Assembly: GCA_009703125.1 (NCBI GenBank)
Contig: WLGS01000005.1
Coordinates: forward strand, 1-37,302
DNA length: 37,302 bases
Source of the DNA: Actinomycetota bacterium
GTDB lineage: Bacteria; Actinomycetota; Acidimicrobiia; Acidimicrobiales; Ilumatobacteraceae
Direction of reading: 5' to 3'
Shown: piece after piece, positions 33,331 to 37,302 of the stretch
How the letters are laid out: every line of letters starts with the position of its first letter
How positions within the stretch are numbered: the first letter of the stretch is position 1
Position numbers and translations under genes: made by a program
The notes under the pieces: generated by a model
Database searches by the model: none
What the model saw: only the letters and a program-made list of their open reading frames with translations
Told to the model about the DNA's origin: nothing

Positions 33331-33355
33331 GATACATCACGCGGTGAAATGTATC
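33331..33355 (-). promoter_or_regulatory. Imperfect inverted repeat before the alpha/beta hydrolase
   Basis: GATACATCAC (33331-33340), GCG, then GTG-AA-ATGTATC (33344-33355): ten paired positions with a two-base bulge. It starts 14 bp upstream of the hydrolase ATG and 15 bp before the end of the repeat protein's gap. Either an operator or an RNA hairpin; there is no U run. Confidence 0.4.
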
Positions 33356-33370
33356 AGGGTGAGTGAGAAG

Positions 33371-36300
33371 CTACGACACCTTTAGGGTGAGTGTTCTTGT
33401 GGTCTTTTTCTTTTGGACCGTGACTGTCACCGCAACTCTGCATGTACCAGTTGCCGTCGCAATGACTCGAGATCGTGCCACTTGGCAGACTCTGCCAGTT
33501 CGAGACGTCATCGAGACTCTGCCACCTCTGGGAACTGCCATGTTCAATCGCTGCAACACATCGGACTGGCGAACAGAAATTCTCAAGGCGATGTCATTGT
33601 TTGCACCGGTACTGAAAGTTGGAGTGGTTGTAGGAACAGAACTAGTAGGTGGTGAGGTTGTTGGTGTTGAAGGCGGGGCAGGGTCCGATTGTGTCAGTGC
33701 GATGCACGATGTCGATCGAACGCTGGGAGAATGAGTGCCTGTGGGGCAAGGAATTTGAATAGAAGATCCCTGCACTGGAACAAAATGATTGATGGCTGCA
33801 TCAAGACAGGTGACGGCTCTCGTATTGGGTTGATACGTGCCTGCAGGGCAATCAATTGAGGCGGTAGCACCGTACAAAGTTTGGAATGAACCCGACGCTG
33901 CAGTTGTGCACGGAATGAACCCAGATGTAGAGAATGTGCCCGGTGCACATTTAGATCTCAAGACGACACTGGTAGCGGTTGCATTTGCTTTTGGCCCACC
34001 GATTGCACTTCTATAACTAATGGACACCGTGTAAGTACCATCAGGCATTCGTGCTGTTGAGTTTGCCGCTCCTGCAATCTCGGTCGTAACTGCACTTGCC
34101 CATGCATTGTTCAAGATTCCTGCGTCAGGCTCTAAAGGATCGAAGGTCACATTGAGTGATTGGCGATCCGTGACAGAGATAGCACGTGATGCTCCACCAT
34201 TGTCAGTAGTTGTCAAAATGATGTGAATTGACCCAGCCAACACTGTGTCAGGAAATGAACCAGTAACTGTAAATGCAGTTGGAGTGAGTTCATATTGAGC
34301 TCCATTGGTCGGTGCTAACAATGTCGGAGCAGTAGTTGTTGGTGGCATCTGATGCGAGACCTTCATAACAACACCTGTTTTCAACCCATTCTCTTGGGTA
34401 AAGCCCGTGACAAGACTGGTTGAATTAGTCAACTTTTCGATGTTGTAAAAATTTGAATTATTGCTTGGAGCATTAAGCACTAGACCTCCTGAGCCAAAAG
34501 TTGTATCAAGTGCTGCGTTTGAGCCCAACTTCGCAACCATGGAGAACTGTTGTCTGCCTTCGTCATCTATCGAGCCTCCGCCAGCAACAAGAATGCTGTC
34601 CCCAGACACCACCATGGCGTTTACATAGCTATAACTGACGGTGCTCGGGTCGCGAAGCACAAAGAATGAGTATCCCGTTGAATTGAATGTGGTGTCAATG
34701 GATCCATCGGAATTCAATCTCACAATGACGCTTCGCTCAGGTAATGGATCATCTTCTGCCTCCCCTAAGAGCATCACTTTTCCATCGTCATTCACAACTA
34801 GATCAGTAATCCAGTCAATTGTGTTTTCGGCGGATCGATTCCAAGTGCGACGTCCAGTGGAATTGAAATTTGTATCTGGTGAACCATCTGAATGAAGGCG
34901 CATCACTACTGAGTGAATCTGTTGATTTATTCTGGTGCTGATTGTGAAATACACGGCACCATTCGGCGCAGGATAGATCGCTGCACTCCAGCCTTCCCCC
35001 TCATTATTCGTTGGCTGAATTGTTGTGTCTAATGTGCCATTTGATTGATACCTGTACAGCCAAGGCAACGTGTAATTTTCGCGACGATCGACTCCAAGCA
35101 AAATTTTCCCATCTGATTGAACAACAAGGTTGGATGAATATAGTTCTGCGGTCTGATCAGTTGTGACGGTACGACCGTTTGTTCCGAAATCGGTGTCTTC
35201 TGAACCATCAGAATTTAGTCTCCATAGAACAAGTTCTGATTGGTAGTTGTAGTTTTGTGCGGAACCGACAGCAAGAATTTTTCCATCTGGTTGAACTGTC
35301 ACGTCAGATAACCAAAACTGTCGCTCCTCATGAACAGGGCTTAAGTATGAATATCCACCGAGACCAAATTGTTGGTCCATAGTGCCCATCACAGTCAATT
35401 TAAAGATGACACCTCGTTGGATTCCTAACTCACTTTCCGCGTACCCAAGGACAATGATGGAACCGTCTGATTGTGGAATTGATTTGTAAGTCTCTACGGA
35501 CCATCGAGGAAAGTAAAAACGGACGTCTGGTGTTTGAAATGAATTAACCACCGTTCCTGTGGGTGTGAACATTGTTGCAAAGAATCTTCTATTTGTTGTG
35601 TTACCACCAACGATGAGTACATTCCCCAAGCTGTTCACAAGCAAGTTATGGTTTCTGACAGTGTCATTAGACGGAGTCCATAAACACGGTGTGCAGTTCG
35701 GAGAAGTTGGTTCGTCGCCTGACGACGTGAATGTGACGTAGCCGGTGGCGTTGTTGACATCGACAGGAAAGACAATGTTTCCATTTGGAAGTAGGTCAAC
35801 TACAGGAACAAATGACGTCGATTGGTCAGTCTGAAGTTGCGTGAGAGCGAAACCATCTGAGGAGAACGATTCATCTGGTGTTCCATCTGCATTGAATTTT
35901 GCCATCCCGTAATAGCTAGGCCCAGAATAAAAAGTTCCTGCGGTACCGGCAAGATAAAACGAGTCATCTCCCAGAGGAAGAATGGCGCTCATTAGAGCTT
36001 CATTCTCGGTTGCGAAATTCACTTTTACGAGACCATTGCCATTTCCTGATGGTCCATCAAAGAAGAAATCACGAAATCCTCCAGGTGTCAATTTAATGAG
36101 AGTGATTTGCCGGTCTTGGTTGGCATTAAAAGATGATCCCACTGCGATGAGTGAACCATCATTGAGCACTTGCATGTCCAAAAGAATTGACGATCCTGGA
36201 GCAGTGCCTGTCCACGGGGTCACCTCACGACTGCCGTTGCTAGCCCAGTTGGCTCTGATTTCTCCATCTTGAGTCATGGACATGAAGGTGAAGGTGTAGT

Positions 36301-36898
36301 AGGGGATGTAGGAGCCGTTCTCTTGGCTCGTAGTAGGAGAATGAAACCCCAAGTAGATGACTTCGTATTTTGCGTCGTACCGAAGTAACAACTTTGAGCT
36401 AGAACCAAGCATCTTGCCAGGAAAACTTCCAATTGTTTTAGATCCATTAGTGCCGAAGGTTGTGTCCACTAATCCTGATGTAGTGATTCGTGTGATGAAA
36501 ATCTGCGGGAGAACATTGCCCGGGACGTAACCGGCGACGAGGATTTTTCCATCTCCCTGCACTTGCATAGATGCTTGAGACAATTCAAATATTTCACTTC
36601 GACCAGAATCACCAAATGTTGTATCGATGCTGCCGTTAGCGAGTAGACGAACAACTGCAACTTGGGAAAAATCTATTTCAAGAAGGCCAAGGAGTCGTCC
36701 CGATTCGTCTTCAACGACCTCCGTTACAGAAGTGGTTGATTCCAGATTTGGGAGTGTCAATTCGGCAACGCCATTCGTACCGAACTCTTGATCGAACGGA
36801 GCTGGAACCGAAGCATGAACTGGTTGGACCTGTGTCAACATCAAGGAGGTCGAGGTAACTATCAATGCGACCAGAAGTCGAAAATAGCGATGTTTCAT
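33371..36898 (-). CDS. Exported delta-60 repeat protein with Cys-rich and C-terminal modules
   Basis: A 1175-residue protein. The signal peptide (basic start, hydrophobic 8-22) ends at about V-H-A (29). Residues about 34-851 contain roughly fourteen delta-60 repeats with the core D-G-S-x-D-T-x-F-[GN]-x-x-G. The best copies are near the N-terminus and at about 570-840; several in the middle are degenerate. Next come an Ig-like segment (852-983), a Cys-rich region with C-P-x-G-T motifs like GCC2/GCC3 ephrin-receptor-type repeats (984-1065), a Pro/Thr/Ser linker (1066-1098) and a C-terminal domain with the G-T-C-R-V pattern (1099-1175). Delta-60 repeats are thought to form beta-propeller-like folds; here they could form a surface binding platform. 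No cell-wall anchor motif is evident. Twin palindromes lie in its upstream region next to a TetR gene. Confidence 0.88.
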   Translation of the reverse strand: MKHRYFRLLVALIVTSTSLMLTQVQPVHASVPAPFDQEFGTNGVAELTLPNLESTTSVTEVVEDESGRLLGLLEIDFSQVAVVRLLANGSIDTTFGDSGRSEIFELSQASMQVQGDGKILVAGYVPGNVLPQIFITRITTSGLVDTTFGTNGSKTIGSFPGKMLGSSSKLLLRYDAKYEVIYLGFHSPTTSQENGSYIPYYTFTFMSMTQDGEIRANWASNGSREVTPWTGTAPGSSILLDMQVLNDGSLIAVGSSFNANQDRQITLIKLTPGGFRDFFFDGPSGNGNGLVKVNFATENEALMSAILPLGDDSFYLAGTAGTFYSGPSYYGMAKFNADGTPDESFSSDGFALTQLQTDQSTSFVPVVDLLPNGNIVFPVDVNNATGYVTFTSSGDEPTSPNCTPCLWTPSNDTVRNHNLLVNSLGNVLIVGGNTTNRRFFATMFTPTGTVVNSFQTPDVRFYFPRWSVETYKSIPQSDGSIIVLGYAESELGIQRGVIFKLTVMGTMDQQFGLGGYSYLSPVHEERQFWLSDVTVQPDGKILAVGSAQNYNYQSELVLWRLNSDGSEDTDFGTNGRTVTTDQTAELYSSNLVVQSDGKILLGVDRRENYTLPWLYRYQSNGTLDTTIQPTNNEGEGWSAAIYPAPNGAVYFTISTRINQQIHSVVMRLHSDGSPDTNFNSTGRRTWNRSAENTIDWITDLVVNDDGKVMLLGEAEDDPLPERSVIVRLNSDGSIDTTFNSTGYSFFVLRDPSTVSYSYVNAMVVSGDSILVAGGGSIDDEGRQQFSMVAKLGSNAALDTTFGSGGLVLNAPSNNSNFYNIEKLTNSTSLVTGFTQENGLKTGVVMKVSHQMPPTTTAPTLLAPTNGAQYELTPTAFTVTGSFPDTVLAGSIHIILTTTDNGGASRAISVTDRQSLNVTFDPLEPDAGILNNAWASAVTTEIAGAANSTARMPDGTYTVSISYRSAIGGPKANATATSVVLRSKCAPGTFSTSGFIPCTTAASGSFQTLYGATASIDCPAGTYQPNTRAVTCLDAAINHFVPVQGSSIQIPCPTGTHSPSVRSTSCIALTQSDPAPPSTPTTSPPTSSVPTTTPTFSTGANNDIALRISVRQSDVLQRLNMAVPRGGRVSMTSRTGRVCQVARSRVIATATGTCRVAVTVTVQKKKTTRTLTLKVS

Positions 36899-36906
36899 GA
36901 TGTCCC

Positions 36907-36930
36907 ATTTCTAGATGACTATCTAGAAAT
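36907..36930. promoter_or_regulatory. Proximal TetR-type operator (24-bp palindrome)
   Basis: ATTTCTAGAT (36907-36916), spacer GACT, ATCTAGAAAT (36921-36930): perfect 10-bp arms. The inner core CTAGAT-N4-ATCTAG is identical to that of the second palindrome at 36936-36963. It lies 9-32 bp upstream of the delta-60 gene ATG, where a repressor would block transcription or translation start. Confidence 0.7.
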
Positions 36931-36935
36931 GTACC

Positions 36936-36963
36936 GTAGAACTAGATAATTATCTAGTTCTAC
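36936..36963. promoter_or_regulatory. Distal TetR-type operator (perfect 28-bp palindrome)
   Basis: Bases 36936-36949 (GTAGAACTAGATAA) are the exact reverse complement of 36950-36963. The core CTAGAT-AATT-ATCTAG shares half-sites and spacing with the proximal site. The two centres are 31 bp apart, close to three helical turns, so two dimers would bind the same DNA face. The palindrome overlaps the stop codon of the upstream TetR gene. No U run follows, so a terminator role is less likely. Confidence 0.75.
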
Positions 36964-37302
36964 TTTTGGGGGTTCATCAAAGTTCTGAGAACAAGAACAA
37001 TTGCTTCATTAATGGAATCGGATAAATCCTCACGTTCGGTGATGTCCACAAGAACTCGGCCAATGAACATCGCTTGGGTGAGGTAGACAATCGTCTCAAT
37101 TTCGATCTTTGGTTTGATAAGGCCTTGTTGTTTGGCCATCTCGTAAGAGTCGACCAAGTACTGAGAACCCTTTATTTGGGAATCAGCCAACATTGCTCTC
37201 AAGTTGTCGTCCTCCATTGATGCAGCAATTGTGCGAATGCGACGACCTCTTTGATCGAGCATGGCATCTGATCCCAGAGTACGAATGAAAACACTCAACA
37301 AA
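36960..37302 (-). CDS. TetR-family regulator, C-terminal part (5' partial)
   Basis: The frame is open to the right edge of the window, so the N-terminal DNA-binding domain is outside. The visible 114 codons are helical and fit the C-terminal ligand/dimer domain of TetR proteins: R-R-I-R-T-I-A-A-S-M-E-D-D-N-L-R, then M-A-K-Q-Q-G-L-I-K-P and the final helix S-I-N-E-A-I-V-L-V-L-R-T-L. The call rests on this pattern and on the TetR-type operators that directly follow the gene, since the helix-turn-helix is not visible. It lies 61 bp upstream of the delta-60 gene on the same strand and is its likely regulator. Confidence 0.65.
   Translation of the reverse strand, partial: LLSVFIRTLGSDAMLDQRGRRIRTIAASMEDDNLRAMLADSQIKGSQYLVDSYEMAKQQGLIKPKIEIETIVYLTQAMFIGRVLVDITEREDLSDSINEAIVLVLRTLMNPQK

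Noticed and set aside
36936-36963. Intrinsic terminator of the TetR gene
   Set aside because: It is a perfect palindrome, but AT-rich with no U run, and its core is repeated in a second palindrome, which fits an operator better.

Overview
The window looks like a chromosomal segment of an actinobacterium, most likely from the class Acidimicrobiia (Ilumatobacter-like planktonic lineages). This is inference. It rests on an RsrA-type anti-sigma factor beside a SigR-type sigma factor, a ClpC/LppM-like/RadA cluster, an excalibur-domain protein, a DUF5522 protein, and many exported proteins with Thr-rich linkers. Gene packing is tight. No stretch over 300 bases lacks a gene; the longest gap is the divergent region of about 230 bases before pstS. 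I see no tRNA, rRNA, CRISPR array, insertion sequence or phage gene.

Layout. (1) 1-8530, + strand: the 3' part of a giant repeat protein (11 MBG-type units, Ig-like segments, 7 YDG-type units, a C-terminal OmpA-like domain), then a second exported OmpA-like protein. (2) 8535-11287: a large lipoprotein (- strand) with an apparent papain-like Cys-His-Asn triad, and an excalibur-domain membrane protein (+). (3) 11258-17442, - strand: clpC, lppM-like, radA, a TetR regulator and a YceI-like protein. (4) 17525-18502, +: a polyprenyl diphosphate synthase divergent from clpC. (5) 18485-24312, - strand: a nine-gene directon of MarR, SigR-like, RsrA-like, a 51-residue membrane protein, tilS, an apparently inactive dual-specificity phosphatase, an SDR-like protein missing its catalytic Lys, an alpha/beta hydrolase and a renalase-like oxidoreductase. 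(6) 24339-28144: a sulfatase (+) divergent from MarR, then DUF5522, an amino-acid permease and a peptidoglycan-binding lipoprotein (all -). (7) 28374-32324, +: pstS-pstC-pstA-pstB, without phoU. (8) 32349-37302, - strand: an alpha/beta hydrolase, a 1175-residue delta-60 repeat surface protein, and the 3' end of a second TetR regulator.

The genes fall into three themes: cell-surface proteins, redox stress and proteostasis (SigR/RsrA, ClpC, RadA), and phosphate uptake. The most informative non-coding signals are operators. Two palindromes with the same CTAGAT-N4-ATCTAG core, centred 31 bp apart, sit between the second TetR gene and the delta-60 gene. A related TAGTT-N3-AACTA element precedes both the first TetR gene and yceI. 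A 13-bp palindrome fills the MarR/sulfatase gap, and a 14-bp stem separates pstS from pstC.

Most + / - gene pairs that meet end to end overlap or nearly touch, with no visible intrinsic terminator. Two genes under 60 codons (22749-22904 and 25900-26070) were found by translating the gaps.
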